Of a stretch of DNA of 64,000 nucleotides, positions 15,304-24,052 are shown in pieces. Made by a program: the position numbers and the translations under genes. Under the pieces are notes generated by a model. That model saw nothing but the letters and a program-made list of their open reading frames with translations, did no database searches and had not been told where the DNA came from. The first letter of the stretch is position 1, and every line of letters begins with the position of its first letter. The stretch comes from Streptomyces exfoliatus (GTDB taxonomy: Bacteria; Actinomycetota; Actinomycetes; Streptomycetales; Streptomycetaceae). The stretch is from the NCBI RefSeq assembly GCF_000725545.1, contig NZ_JNZP01000018.1, positions 253,790 through 317,789 of the forward strand, given 5' to 3'.

Positions 15304-18300
15304 GTGTCGTCTCAGTCCCCCAGTACCCCGAGCTCCCCGACCGACCAAGACGGGCAGGGCCAGAACCCTGCGACCGCCTTCGGTGCCAATGAGTGGCTCG
15401 TCGACGAGATCTACCAGCAGTACCTCCAGGACCCGAATTCGGTCGATCGTGCCTGGTGGGACTTCTTCGCCGACTACAAGCCCGGAGCGTCGGACACCCC
15501 GGCCGCCCCGGCACCCACCACGCAGAGCACCGGCCAGGCCGTGCCCGCCGCGACGCAGACGGGCCCCGCACAGGCCGCGCCTGCCGCTCCGGTAGCCGCC
15601 CCGGCCACCGTGCCCGCTCCGGCCGCTCCGGCCCCGGTCGCCCCGAAGCCCGCCGCGGCTCCGGTCGCCCCGGCCGCCGCGAAGCCCGCCGCCGCTCCGG
15701 CCCCGGCCAAGCCCGCTGCCGCCGCTCCGGCGACCGAGGCCCCCGCCGGCCCCGAGCTGGTCACGCTGCGCGGTCCCGCCGCCGCGGTCGCGAAGAACAT
15801 GAACGCCTCCCTGGAGGTGCCGACGGCCACGTCCGTCCGCGCCGTCCCGGTGAAGCTGCTCTTCGACAACCGGATCGTGATCAACAACCACCTGAAGCGC
15901 GCCCGGGGCGGGAAGATCTCCTTCACGCACCTCATCGGCTACGCGATGGTGCAGGCGATCAAGGCCATGCCGTCGATGAACTACTCCTTCGCGGAGAAGG
16001 ACGGCAAGCCGACCCTGGTCAAGCCGGAGCACGTGAACTTCGGCCTCGCGATCGACCTGGTGAAGCCCAACGGCGACCGCCAGCTCGTCGTCGCGGGCAT
16101 CAAGAAGGCGGAGACGCTCAACTTCTTCGAGTTCTGGCAGGCGTACGAGGACATCGTCAAGCGGGCCCGCGTGGGCAAGCTGACGATGGAGGACTTCACC
16201 GGCGTCACGGTCTCCCTGACCAACCCCGGCGGCCTCGGCACCGTCCACTCCGTGCCGCGTCTGATGCCCGGGCAGTCGGTCATCATGGGCGTCGGCTCGA
16301 TGGACTACCCGGCCGAGTTCCAGGGCACCTCCCAGGACACCCTGAACAAGCTGGGCATCTCGAAGGTCATGACCCTGACCTCGACGTACGACCACCGGGT
16401 CATCCAGGGTGCCGCCTCCGGCGAGTTCCTGCGCGTCGTCGCGAACTACCTCCTCGGCGAGCAGGGCTTCTACGACGACATCTTCAAGGCCCTGCGCATC
16501 CCCTACGAGCCGGTCCGCTGGCTCAAGGACATCGACGCGTCGCACGACGACGACGTCACCAAGGCCGCGCGGGTCTTCGAGCTCATCCACTCCTACCGGG
16601 TCCGCGGCCACGTCATGGCCGACACCGACCCGCTGGAGTACAAGCAGCGCAAGCACCCCGACCTGGACATCACCGAGCACGGCCTCACCCTGTGGGACCT
16701 GGAGCGGGAGTTCGCGGTCGGCGGCTTCGCCGGCAAGTCGATGATGAAGCTCCGCGACATCCTCGGCGTGCTCCGCGACTCGTACTGCCGCACCACCGGC
16801 GTCGAGTTCATGCACATCCAGGACCCGAAGCAGCGCAAGTGGATCCAGGACCGCGTCGAGCGCCCGCACTCCCGTGTGGAGCGCGAGGAGCAGCTGCGGA
16901 TCCTGCGCCGGCTGAACGCGGCGGAGGCCTTCGAGACCTTCCTGCAGACCAAGTACGTCGGCCAGAAGCGCTTCTCCCTGGAGGGCGGCGAGTCCGTCAT
17001 CCCGCTGCTCGACGCGGTCATCGACTCGGCCGCCGAGTCGCGCCTCGACGAGGTCGTCATCGGCATGGCCCACCGCGGCCGCCTGAACGTCCTCGCGAAC
17101 ATCGTGGGCAAGTCGTACGCGCAGATCTTCCGCGAGTTCGAGGGCAACCTCGACCCGAAGTCGATGCACGGCTCCGGCGACGTCAAGTACCACCTGGGCG
17201 CCGAGGGCATCTTCACCGGTCTCGACGGCGAGGAGATCACGGTCTCCCTGGCCGCCAACCCCTCGCACCTGGAGGCGGTCGACCCGGTCCTGGAGGGCAT
17301 CGTCCGCGCCAAGCAGGACGTCATCAACAAGGGCGGCACGGACTTCACCGTCCTGCCCGTCGCCCTGCACGGTGACGCGGCCTTCGCCGGCCAGGGTGTC
17401 GTCGCCGAGACGCTCAACATGTCGCAGCTGCGCGGCTACCGCACCGGCGGCACGGTCCACATCGTCATCAACAACCAGGTCGGCTTCACCGCCGCCCCGG
17501 AGTCCTCGCGTTCCTCGATGTACGCGACCGACGTGGCCCGCATGATCGAGGCGCCGATCTTCCACGTGAACGGCGACGACCCGGAGGCCGTGGTCCGCGT
17601 CGCGCGGCTCGCCTTCGAGTTCCGCCAGACGTTCAACAAGGACGTCGTGATCGACCTCATCTGCTACCGCCGCCGCGGTCACAACGAGGGCGACAACCCC
17701 TCGTTCACCAACCCGCAGATGTACAACCTGATCGACAAGAAGCGTTCGGTGCGCAAGCTGTACACCGAGTCGCTCATCGGTCGCGGCGACATCACCCTCG
17801 AAGAGGCGGAGCAGTCGCTCCAGGACTTCCAGGGCCAGCTGGAGAAGGTGTTCGCGGAGGTCCGCGAGGCCACCACCGCCCCCGCCGCGGCGACCGTGCC
17901 GGACGCCAAGGCCGCCTTCCCGGTCGGCGTCACCACCGCGGTCTCCCAGGAGGTCGTGAAGCGGATCGCCGAGTCGCAGGTCAGCGTCCCGGAGCGGATC
18001 ACGGTCCACCCGCGCCTGCTGCCGCAGATGCAGCGCCGCGCCGCGTCCATCGACGACGGCACCATCGACTGGGGCTTCGGCGAGACCCTCGCCATCGGCT
18101 CCCTGCTCATGGAGGGCACCCCGGTCCGCCTCTCGGGCCAGGACTCCCGCCGCGGCACCTTCGGCCAGCGTCACGCGGTCCTGGTCGACCAGGAGACCGG
18201 CGAGGACTACACCCCGCTGCTCTACCTGACCGAGGACCAGGCCCACTACAACGTCTACGACTCGCTGCTCAGCGAGTACGCGGCGATGGGCTTCGAGTAC

Positions 18301-19113
18301 GGCTACTCGCTGGCCCGCCCGGACTCCCTGGTCATCTGGGAGGCCCAGTTCGGTGACTTCGTCAACGGCGCGCAGACCGTCGTCGACGAGTTCATCTCCT
18401 CGGCCGAGCAGAAGTGGGGCCAGACCTCCGGCGTCACGCTCCTCCTGCCGCACGGCTACGAGGGCCAGGGCCCGGACCACTCGTCCGCGCGCCCGGAGCG
18501 CTTCCTCCAGATGTGCGCCCAGGACAACATGACGGTCGCCATGCCGACGCTGCCGTCGAACTACTTCCACCTGCTGCGCTGGCAGGTCCACAACCCGCAC
18601 CACAAGCCGCTGATCGTCTTCACCCCGAAGTCGATGCTGCGTCTGAAGGCCGCGGCGTCCAAGGTGGAGGAGTTCACCACCGGCGGCTTCCGCCCGGTGA
18701 TCGGCGACACGACGGTGCAGGCCGCCGACGTCCGCAAGGTCGTCTTCTGCGCCGGCAAGGTCTACTACGACCTGGAGGCCGAGCGTCAGAAGCGCGGCGA
18801 CACGGAGACCGCGATCATCCGTCTGGAGCGTCTGTACCCGCTGCCGGGTGCCGAGCTGCAGGCCGAGATCGCCAAGTACCCGAACGCGGCGAAGTACATC
18901 TGGGCGCAGGAGGAGCCGGCGAACCAGGGTGCCTGGCCGTTCATCGCGCTCAACCTGATCGACCACCTGGACCTGGCGGTCGGCGCGGACATCCCGGCGG
19001 GCGAGCGCCTGCGCCGGATCTCGCGTCCGCACTCCTCCTCCCCGGCGGTCGGCTCGGCCAAGCGCCACCAGGCGGAGCAGCAGCAGCTGGTCAACGAGGT
19101 CTTCGACGCCTGA
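15304..19113 (+). CDS. kgd: fused E2/E1 2-oxoglutarate dehydrogenase (2-oxoglutarate decarboxylase)
   Basis: Large TCA-cycle enzyme (1269 residues) of the actinobacterial type, in which the succinyltransferase domain is fused to the thiamine-diphosphate E1 domain and which works with a separate lipoylated E2. The N-terminal arm ([20 protein letters not shown]) is followed by an Ala/Pro linker (about 62-150), an E2 acyltransferase core ending in the TYDHRV motif near residue 362, and E1 with [11 protein letters not shown] (about 587), GDAAFAGQG (690) and NNQVGF (723). There is no lipoyl domain, as expected. GTG 15304 is chosen by similarity of the start; 15277 is an in-frame alternative. A strong hairpin follows. 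Confidence 0.95.
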   Translation: MSSQSPSTPSSPTDQDGQGQNPATAFGANEWLVDEIYQQYLQDPNSVDRAWWDFFADYKPGASDTPAAPAPTTQSTGQAVPAATQTGPAQAAPAAPVAAPATVPAPAAPAPVAPKPAAAPVAPAAAKPAAAPAPAKPAAAAPATEAPAGPELVTLRGPAAAVAKNMNASLEVPTATSVRAVPVKLLFDNRIVINNHLKRARGGKISFTHLIGYAMVQAIKAMPSMNYSFAEKDGKPTLVKPEHVNFGLAIDLVKPNGDRQLVVAGIKKAETLNFFEFWQAYEDIVKRARVGKLTMEDFTGVTVSLTNPGGLGTVHSVPRLMPGQSVIMGVGSMDYPAEFQGTSQDTLNKLGISKVMTLTSTYDHRVIQGAASGEFLRVVANYLLGEQGFYDDIFKALRIPYEPVRWLKDIDASHDDDVTKAARVFELIHSYRVRGHVMADTDPLEYKQRKHPDLDITEHGLTLWDLEREFAVGGFAGKSMMKLRDILGVLRDSYCRTTGVEFMHIQDPKQRKWIQDRVERPHSRVEREEQLRILRRLNAAEAFETFLQTKYVGQKRFSLEGGESVIPLLDAVIDSAAESRLDEVVIGMAHRGRLNVLANIVGKSYAQIFREFEGNLDPKSMHGSGDVKYHLGAEGIFTGLDGEEITVSLAANPSHLEAVDPVLEGIVRAKQDVINKGGTDFTVLPVALHGDAAFAGQGVVAETLNMSQLRGYRTGGTVHIVINNQVGFTAAPESSRSSMYATDVARMIEAPIFHVNGDDPEAVVRVARLAFEFRQTFNKDVVIDLICYRRRGHNEGDNPSFTNPQMYNLIDKKRSVRKLYTESLIGRGDITLEEAEQSLQDFQGQLEKVFAEVREATTAPAAATVPDAKAAFPVGVTTAVSQEVVKRIAESQVSVPERITVHPRLLPQMQRRAASIDDGTIDWGFGETLAIGSLLMEGTPVRLSGQDSRRGTFGQRHAVLVDQETGEDYTPLLYLTEDQAHYNVYDSLLSEYAAMGFEYGYSLARPDSLVIWEAQFGDFVNGAQTVVDEFISSAEQKWGQTSGVTLLLPHGYEGQGPDHSSARPERFLQMCAQDNMTVAMPTLPSNYFHLLRWQVHNPHHKPLIVFTPKSMLRLKAAASKVEEFTTGGFRPVIGDTTVQAADVRKVVFCAGKVYYDLEAERQKRGDTETAIIRLERLYPLPGAELQAEIAKYPNAAKYIWAQEEPANQGAWPFIALNLIDHLDLAVGADIPAGERLRRISRPHSSSPAVGSAKRHQAEQQQLVNEVFDA

Positions 19114-19138
19114 CCTGTCGCTTCGTACACGTACGGAA

Positions 19139-19174
19139 GGAGGCCCGGCACCCCGAGTGGGGTGCCGGGCCTCC
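19139..19174. terminator. bidirectional hairpin between kgd and the accessory cluster
   Basis: A perfect 16-bp stem (19139-19154 with 19159-19174) has a GAGT loop. It separates the convergent kgd and TIR/NB-ARC/TPR genes and could terminate both. Confidence 0.88.
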
Positions 19175-19191
19175 GGCGTTTCCCCCGACGG

Positions 19192-22100
19192 TCAGAGGTT
19201 GGCCTCGAAGTCCCAGTAGGGGCGGTTGCGCTGACGGGCCGAGAGGGTGTGCGGATGCTGGGCGCCGAGGGTCCTGGTGAGGGTGAGCAGCGCGTCCTCC
19301 TCCAGCTTCCCCGCCTCCTCGGTCTCGCGCAGGCCGCGCAGGTCGGTGGCGAGCGCGACCTGACAGGAGAGGGTCAGCGGGTGCTCGTTGCCGAGGACGT
19401 GCCGGGCCCTGCGGAGGGTGTCGCGGCTGAGTTCGGCGGCCTCGACGACCCTGCCGTTGAAGTTGCGGGCGGCGGTGGCGTTGAGGGCGCAGCCGAAGAC
19501 CCACGGGTGGTCGGAGCCGAGGGTGGCGGTGAGTCCGGCGAGCGCGGACTCCAGCATGGTCAGGGCCGAGGCCCGTTCGCCGGAGGCCTGCATGACGAGG
19601 GCGGTGTTGGCGAGGACTCCGGTGGAGACGGGGTGGGCGGGGCCGAGGAGGGCGCGGTAGCCGGCCTCGGCCTCCGTGATGAGTTCCCTCGCCAGGTCGA
19701 GGTCGCCGTGTTCGCGGAGGAAGTTGGCGTAGTTGGTGACGGCCGACAGCGTCACGTAGTGGTCGCGGCCGTAGGCCTGTTCCAGGTGGTCGAGTACGGA
19801 GGCCATCATCGTGCCGATGTCCTCCTTGAAGCCGCCTTCGCGGCGGCGGCAGAGGGCCAGCTGGCTGCGCGCGTACAGGGTGTGGAGGTGCTGGGGGCCG
19901 AGGATCTTCACGTGCAGCTTGACGTTGGCCTCCTGGCGGCCGAGCGCCTCGCGGTAGCGGCCGAGCAGCCTGAGGTCCTGGGCGACGGCGTTGTTGGAGT
20001 TGAGCGTGGAGGCGTGGTGGGGGCGCAGGACCGTCTCGCAGGTGGCGAGGGTGTCGGTGTCCTGCTCGTACGCCTCCTGGTAGCGGCCCAGCATCCGCAG
20101 CACCACGCCGAGGTTGTGGCGGGCGACGAGGGTGAGGAACTGCGTGTCGCCGAGGAGGCTCCTGGCCTCGGCGAGGGCTTCCCGCTGGAGCTGCTCGGAT
20201 TCCTGGTACTGGCCGAGGAAGCGCAGGTCGCGGGCGATGGAGATCTTGCTCTGGAGCGTGCCGAGCCGGTCGCTGTTGCCCGCGGCGGCGAGGCGCTCGC
20301 GCTGGGCGAGGTCGAGGTCGTACGCCTCCCGGAACCGGCCGTAGCGGCGGAGGATGTCCCCTTCGAGGGTGGTGAGTTCCTGCATGTGCGGGGCCAGCGG
20401 GTCCATGAAGGACGTCCACTCGTCCCGGATGCGCCCGGCGAGCCGGATGCCCGCCTTGTACTCGCCGCTGCGGTCGCAGAACCGCAGGCAGTTGAGGACG
20501 GCGACCTGGATGCGCGGGTCGGTGCTGCGCAGGGCGCCGGACGGCTCCAGGTGGGGCAGGAGTTCGGAGTAGCGGGGCCAGTGCCTGCTGTCGGTGGGGT
20601 TGCCGGGGTCGGCCTCGGCGAGCAGGGTGCGGACGGCCTTGCGGTGGGCGTCGCGGTGATCGCCGTCGGTGAGCCGGGCGACGATGTCGTGGACCAGGCG
20701 GTGCATGTGGATCGACTCCTGGTGGGGGCCGATCTCGTCGGTGGTCATGGGGCCGCGGGTCTCGCGGGTGAGCACCGAGTAGTTGACGAGGGTGTCGAGC
20801 GCGCGGGTCCAGGCGGGCAGGTCGGTGGCCATCCAGCGCAGGTCCTCGGGCAGTTGCGCCTGGGGGTAGGCGCGGACGATGCCGAGCGGGATGCGGCCGG
20901 GGGCGAAGGAGGCGCACAGGCTGAGGATGTCGATGGCCTGCGGCTGGGCGCGGCGGAGTCGGTTGATCAGTATCGACCAGGAGGTGAGCGAGGCGTTGGG
21001 CATGCCGTCGCCCGCCGTGGGGTCGTCGACGGTGGAGAGCCGTCCGTCGCGGACCATGCGCAGGTATTCGGGGGCGTCCATGCCGGACTCGCCGAGCCAG
21101 GCGGCTGCCTGGACGAGCGGCAGGGGTACGTCTCCGAACTCGGCGGCGACCTCGTCGGCCTCGGCCGCGTTGATCTGGGGGGCGCGGCGCATCAGGTAGC
21201 CGGTGGACTCCGCCCGGTCGAAGCTGGGGATCTCCAGGAAGTCGGTGTGCTCCCGCCAGCCGCGGTTGCGGGAGGTGATGAGGACGTGGCCGGGGCCCTG
21301 CGGCAGCATGACGTCGATGCCGTCGGTGTCGTCCCAGCCGTCGAAGACGACGAGCCAGCGGGCGTGCGGGTCGCCGCGGCGGAGGGCTTCGCGGACGGCG
21401 CGGATGCGTTCGCCGGGCTCGCTGCCGGTGGGCAGGGCGAGTTTGACGGCGAGTTCGCCGAGGCGGTCGCGCTGGACGTTGCGGTCGTCGGAGTTGACCC
21501 ACCAGATGACGTCGTAGTCGGGGCTGAAGCGGTGGGCGTACTCGGCGGCGATCTGGGTCTTGCCGATGCCGGACATGCCGAGCAGGGTGCAGGCGGCGCT
21601 GCCGCGCTCGGCGTCCATGAGCCGTTCCTGCAGCTCGGTGAGGAGGTCGTCGCGGCCGGTGAAGCGGGGGTTTCGGCGGGGGATGTCGCCCCAGATCTCC
21701 GGCGGGGTGTCCGGGTAGCGGGCGAGGGCGCTCGCCGGGAGGCGTCGGCCCGCGTTCCTGCGGGGCTCGATGGCGAGCCTGCTGAGGAGCCGGACCTCGG
21801 CCTCCTCCTCGCCGACGCCCCAGAGGCTGACGGGTTCGAGGACCGCCGTGGACGGCAGCAGGGTGCGGTTGGTGAGGTTGACGGCGGCGAAGCGCTCGGC
21901 GTGGGCGGCGACGAAGCCGCGCAGGACGTCGTTCCACTCGCCGGCGGGCCGGGGGCCGAGTTCGAAGAACCAGTCGTTGAGGACGAGGAGGACCTGGCCG
22001 CGGGCGAGCAGCAGGTCGCCGAGGGAGTCCTCCAGGGGGACTTCGCGGGGCGGGTCCCAGCGCTGGAGGGTGGCGCGTACGCCGTGGGCTTCGAGGCGCT

Positions 22101-22215
22101 GGTTGATCCAGGCCGCCCAGGGCCGGTGGTATCCGGGGAAGACCACCAGGACGTGTTCGGGCGCGGCCCTGCCCCCGTGGCTCTCCGCGCCTCCGCCCGA
22201 CCGCTGTTCCGCCAT
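19192..22215 (-). CDS. fxsT: FxSxx-COOH system-type TIR-like/NB-ARC/TPR protein
   Basis: Cytosolic STAND-type signalling ATPase of 1007 residues, last gene of the minus-strand accessory cluster. It has a TIR-like N-terminal fold (HVLVVFPGYHRPWAAWINQRL, residues 21-130), an NB-ARC ATPase with P-loop GMSGIGKTQ (213-221) and Walker B WLVVFDGWDD (287-296), a winged-helix/hinge region, and a long tetratricopeptide array (about 600-990, repeated 'G.Y.EA' elements). The overall plan matches the tetratricopeptide protein of FxSxx-COOH RiPP clusters. ATG 22215 follows GGGAG; a longer frame would overlap the hydroxylase gene. Proposed role: nucleotide-switched scaffold that senses or relays the peptide product (inference). 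Confidence 0.82.
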   Translation of the reverse strand: MAEQRSGGGAESHGGRAAPEHVLVVFPGYHRPWAAWINQRLEAHGVRATLQRWDPPREVPLEDSLGDLLLARGQVLLVLNDWFFELGPRPAGEWNDVLRGFVAAHAERFAAVNLTNRTLLPSTAVLEPVSLWGVGEEEAEVRLLSRLAIEPRRNAGRRLPASALARYPDTPPEIWGDIPRRNPRFTGRDDLLTELQERLMDAERGSAACTLLGMSGIGKTQIAAEYAHRFSPDYDVIWWVNSDDRNVQRDRLGELAVKLALPTGSEPGERIRAVREALRRGDPHARWLVVFDGWDDTDGIDVMLPQGPGHVLITSRNRGWREHTDFLEIPSFDRAESTGYLMRRAPQINAAEADEVAAEFGDVPLPLVQAAAWLGESGMDAPEYLRMVRDGRLSTVDDPTAGDGMPNASLTSWSILINRLRRAQPQAIDILSLCASFAPGRIPLGIVRAYPQAQLPEDLRWMATDLPAWTRALDTLVNYSVLTRETRGPMTTDEIGPHQESIHMHRLVHDIVARLTDGDHRDAHRKAVRTLLAEADPGNPTDSRHWPRYSELLPHLEPSGALRSTDPRIQVAVLNCLRFCDRSGEYKAGIRLAGRIRDEWTSFMDPLAPHMQELTTLEGDILRRYGRFREAYDLDLAQRERLAAAGNSDRLGTLQSKISIARDLRFLGQYQESEQLQREALAEARSLLGDTQFLTLVARHNLGVVLRMLGRYQEAYEQDTDTLATCETVLRPHHASTLNSNNAVAQDLRLLGRYREALGRQEANVKLHVKILGPQHLHTLYARSQLALCRRREGGFKEDIGTMMASVLDHLEQAYGRDHYVTLSAVTNYANFLREHGDLDLARELITEAEAGYRALLGPAHPVSTGVLANTALVMQASGERASALTMLESALAGLTATLGSDHPWVFGCALNATAARNFNGRVVEAAELSRDTLRRARHVLGNEHPLTLSCQVALATDLRGLRETEEAGKLEEDALLTLTRTLGAQHPHTLSARQRNRPYWDFEANL

Positions 22216-22273
22216 CTGTACGTCTCCCGTCCCGCTCACGCGCAACGCAGTGTCATGTGCCGTGGGCACAGTG

Positions 22274-23611
22274 TTACCCACGGGCCCTGGGGCTCGCGCC
22301 GAGGCTCGCATGGAGCTGCCTCATTTGCCGTGCGAACTCCCGCCCCTCATTGGTCAGTTCATCGGATTCAAGCAGCATCGCGAGCGCTTCGCCCACCTGA
22401 TCGTGGACATGGTCGAACTGCTGCACGGCCCGTACGCTCCACGGTCCCGGCACCCCGGGGGCGGCCATCGCCCGCCGCCACAGATCGGCCAACGCCAGGT
22501 GGGCGTAGGCCCCTTGGAAGACCCCGGCGACCGGGCGAGCGTCGGTGCGCCAGCCGACCCGGTACAGCGCGGCACGGCCGGGGCGGTAGAGCGGGACGAG
22601 CTCGTGGAGCGTGGAGAGCTTGCTGTGGTGCAGCTCGTGGACGAGCGTCTCCGCCATGTCGAAGGCGCCGGCCGACGGTGTCATCAGGACGGCCCCGGGG
22701 GCGACGCTCAGGGTGGCGCCGACGGAGCGCGGCCCGTGCGGGAGCAGCGGCACGAGCGCGCCGACCGTCCGCCCGACCTCCGTCGCCCGCTCCCGGTCGG
22801 TCCGCCGCAGCAGCTCCCCTGCGGCCCGCCAGTGCGCGGACCAGGCGGCGTGGTCGATGTCGGGCCGCTCGGCCGCGACCCTGGCGGGCGTTCCGACCCC
22901 GCCGGGCGGCACCCGGTACGGATCCAGGTCCTCCAGGCGGGCGGCCCCGCCGGTGAGGCCGCGCAGACCGCGCCAGCCGGGGCCGCTGCCGGTGACGGCG
23001 CCGGTGCGGGCGTCGACGAGCCGGAGGAGCGCCGCGGGGGCCCCTCGGGCGTCGTCGGAGCGGACCCTCACCGCCTGGGCGCGGGAGGTCAGCCGGACCG
23101 GGCCCGGGGCCACCAGGACGCTGCCGACGCCCGGGAGCGAGAGCACGCCGCCGGGTGCCTGGACGACGAGGTCGAGCGGCCGGCCCGCCCGCAGGGCGGC
23201 GGTGGCGGCGACCAGTTCGAGGCGGGTCAGGTGCCGGTCGAGGGCGGGGCCCGCGGGCTCGGTGAGGGCGGCGGCGAGCCAGGCGCCGGTGGTCGGGTAG
23301 TCGAGGACCGCGCGGACCACTCCGGGGGCGGCGCGCTCGGTCCTTTCGAGGAGGCGCCAGGCGGCCTCGAAGCCGCGCAGGGTCTCGGGGGCGACCTCGT
23401 CGCGGTGGCGCCGCACCCGGACGAGCAGGGCCTTGAGCAGCAGCAGGCGGCGGGCGTGCACCCCGGACCGCAGGAAGGCGGCGCCCGCCGGGGCGGGCCG
23501 GGTGGCGGCCAGGGCGGCGAAGGCCGCGGGGCGCGGGGGCGTGGCGATCACTCCCGGCTCCTGGAGCGGATCGGCCTCGGCGAGCGCGTGTCCGCCCGGT
23601 ACGTGCCGCAT
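22274..23611 (-). CDS. alpha-ketoglutarate HExxH-type peptide beta-hydroxylase homologue
   Basis: Stand-alone member (445 residues) of the HEXXH-motif family found with FxSxx-COOH peptides, in which the fused or separate domain beta-hydroxylates a residue of the RiPP precursor using iron and 2-oxoglutarate. The motif is TLVHELHHSK (His325, Glu326, His329), with His371 in 'QGAYAHLAL' a plausible third ligand. The N-terminal region (AFAALA...HARRLLLLKALL) resembles the family start. ATG 23611 is used; GGTGG precedes it. It lies 105 bases downstream of the candidate precursor peptide and 58 bases before the FxsT-like gene. No radical SAM gene is adjacent or fused, unlike in most relatives. Confidence 0.8.
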   Translation of the reverse strand: MRHVPGGHALAEADPLQEPGVIATPPRPAAFAALAATRPAPAGAAFLRSGVHARRLLLLKALLVRVRRHRDEVAPETLRGFEAAWRLLERTERAAPGVVRAVLDYPTTGAWLAAALTEPAGPALDRHLTRLELVAATAALRAGRPLDLVVQAPGGVLSLPGVGSVLVAPGPVRLTSRAQAVRVRSDDARGAPAALLRLVDARTGAVTGSGPGWRGLRGLTGGAARLEDLDPYRVPPGGVGTPARVAAERPDIDHAAWSAHWRAAGELLRRTDRERATEVGRTVGALVPLLPHGPRSVGATLSVAPGAVLMTPSAGAFDMAETLVHELHHSKLSTLHELVPLYRPGRAALYRVGWRTDARPVAGVFQGAYAHLALADLWRRAMAAPGVPGPWSVRAVQQFDHVHDQVGEALAMLLESDELTNEGREFARQMRQLHASLGASPRARG

Positions 23612-23716
23612 CCGGCGCCACCGATGGACGCGGGGGGCTTGCCGGATACGGCCGGAATCGAGTGGTCGGGGCGGATGCGGGGCGGCCAGGACCGAACGGC
23701 TCGGGCCGCTCGTTCG

Positions 23717-23914
23717 TCAGTCGACGAGGGCGTCCTCCGGCCAGGAGACGACCAGGTCCGAGGGGTGGCGCAGCACTCTCTCGACCGCCGCGCCGACGAC
23801 GGCGTCGTCCGTGACGCGCAAGGTCCGCAGATCAACGGCCGCGAGATCGGGCAGACGCGGGGACCGGCCGGCACTCCGGCCGACACCGGTCGCCCACTCC
23901 GTACGCTCGAACAC
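23717..23914 (-). CDS. FxsA-like RiPP precursor peptide with divergent core
   Basis: Small gene for a 65-residue peptide. The start is set by GAGGAGGAG six bases before GTG 23914; the longer frame would need a TTG at 24007. Residues 21-50 (LPDLAAVDLRTLRVTDDAVV then GAAVERVLRH) match the recognisable leader of FxSxx-COOH precursors (LPDL..V.L..LR..DD....A..RVL). The C-terminus, however, is SWPEDALVD, so the diagnostic Phe-x-Ser that forms the cyclophane is absent. Its place directly before the HExxH hydroxylase gene supports a substrate role. The modified residue is unknown; Asp or Trp in the last nine residues are candidates (inference). Confidence 0.7.
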   Translation of the reverse strand: MFERTEWATGVGRSAGRSPRLPDLAAVDLRTLRVTDDAVVGAAVERVLRHPSDLVVSWPEDALVD

Positions 23915-24052
23915 TCTCGGCTCCTCCTCACCGACGCTGTCCCCCACGGTCGTAGCGGCGCAGCGGTTCTTCCCGACCCCGGGAGACCGGAAACCCTTTC
24001 GATTCAACTGCGCCCATTCACGCCCCCGTTATTCAGCCGTCCCATGACAAGC

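Noticed and set aside
15088..19068. Very long minus-strand open frame of 1326 codons opposite kgd
   Set aside because: It is antisense to a well-recognised enzyme and has repetitive low-complexity composition typical of GC-rich shadow frames.
23915..24007. N-terminal extension of the FxsA-like peptide from TTG 24007
   Set aside because: TTG is a rare start and a strong ribosome-binding site sits before the internal GTG 23914, which also gives the usual peptide length.
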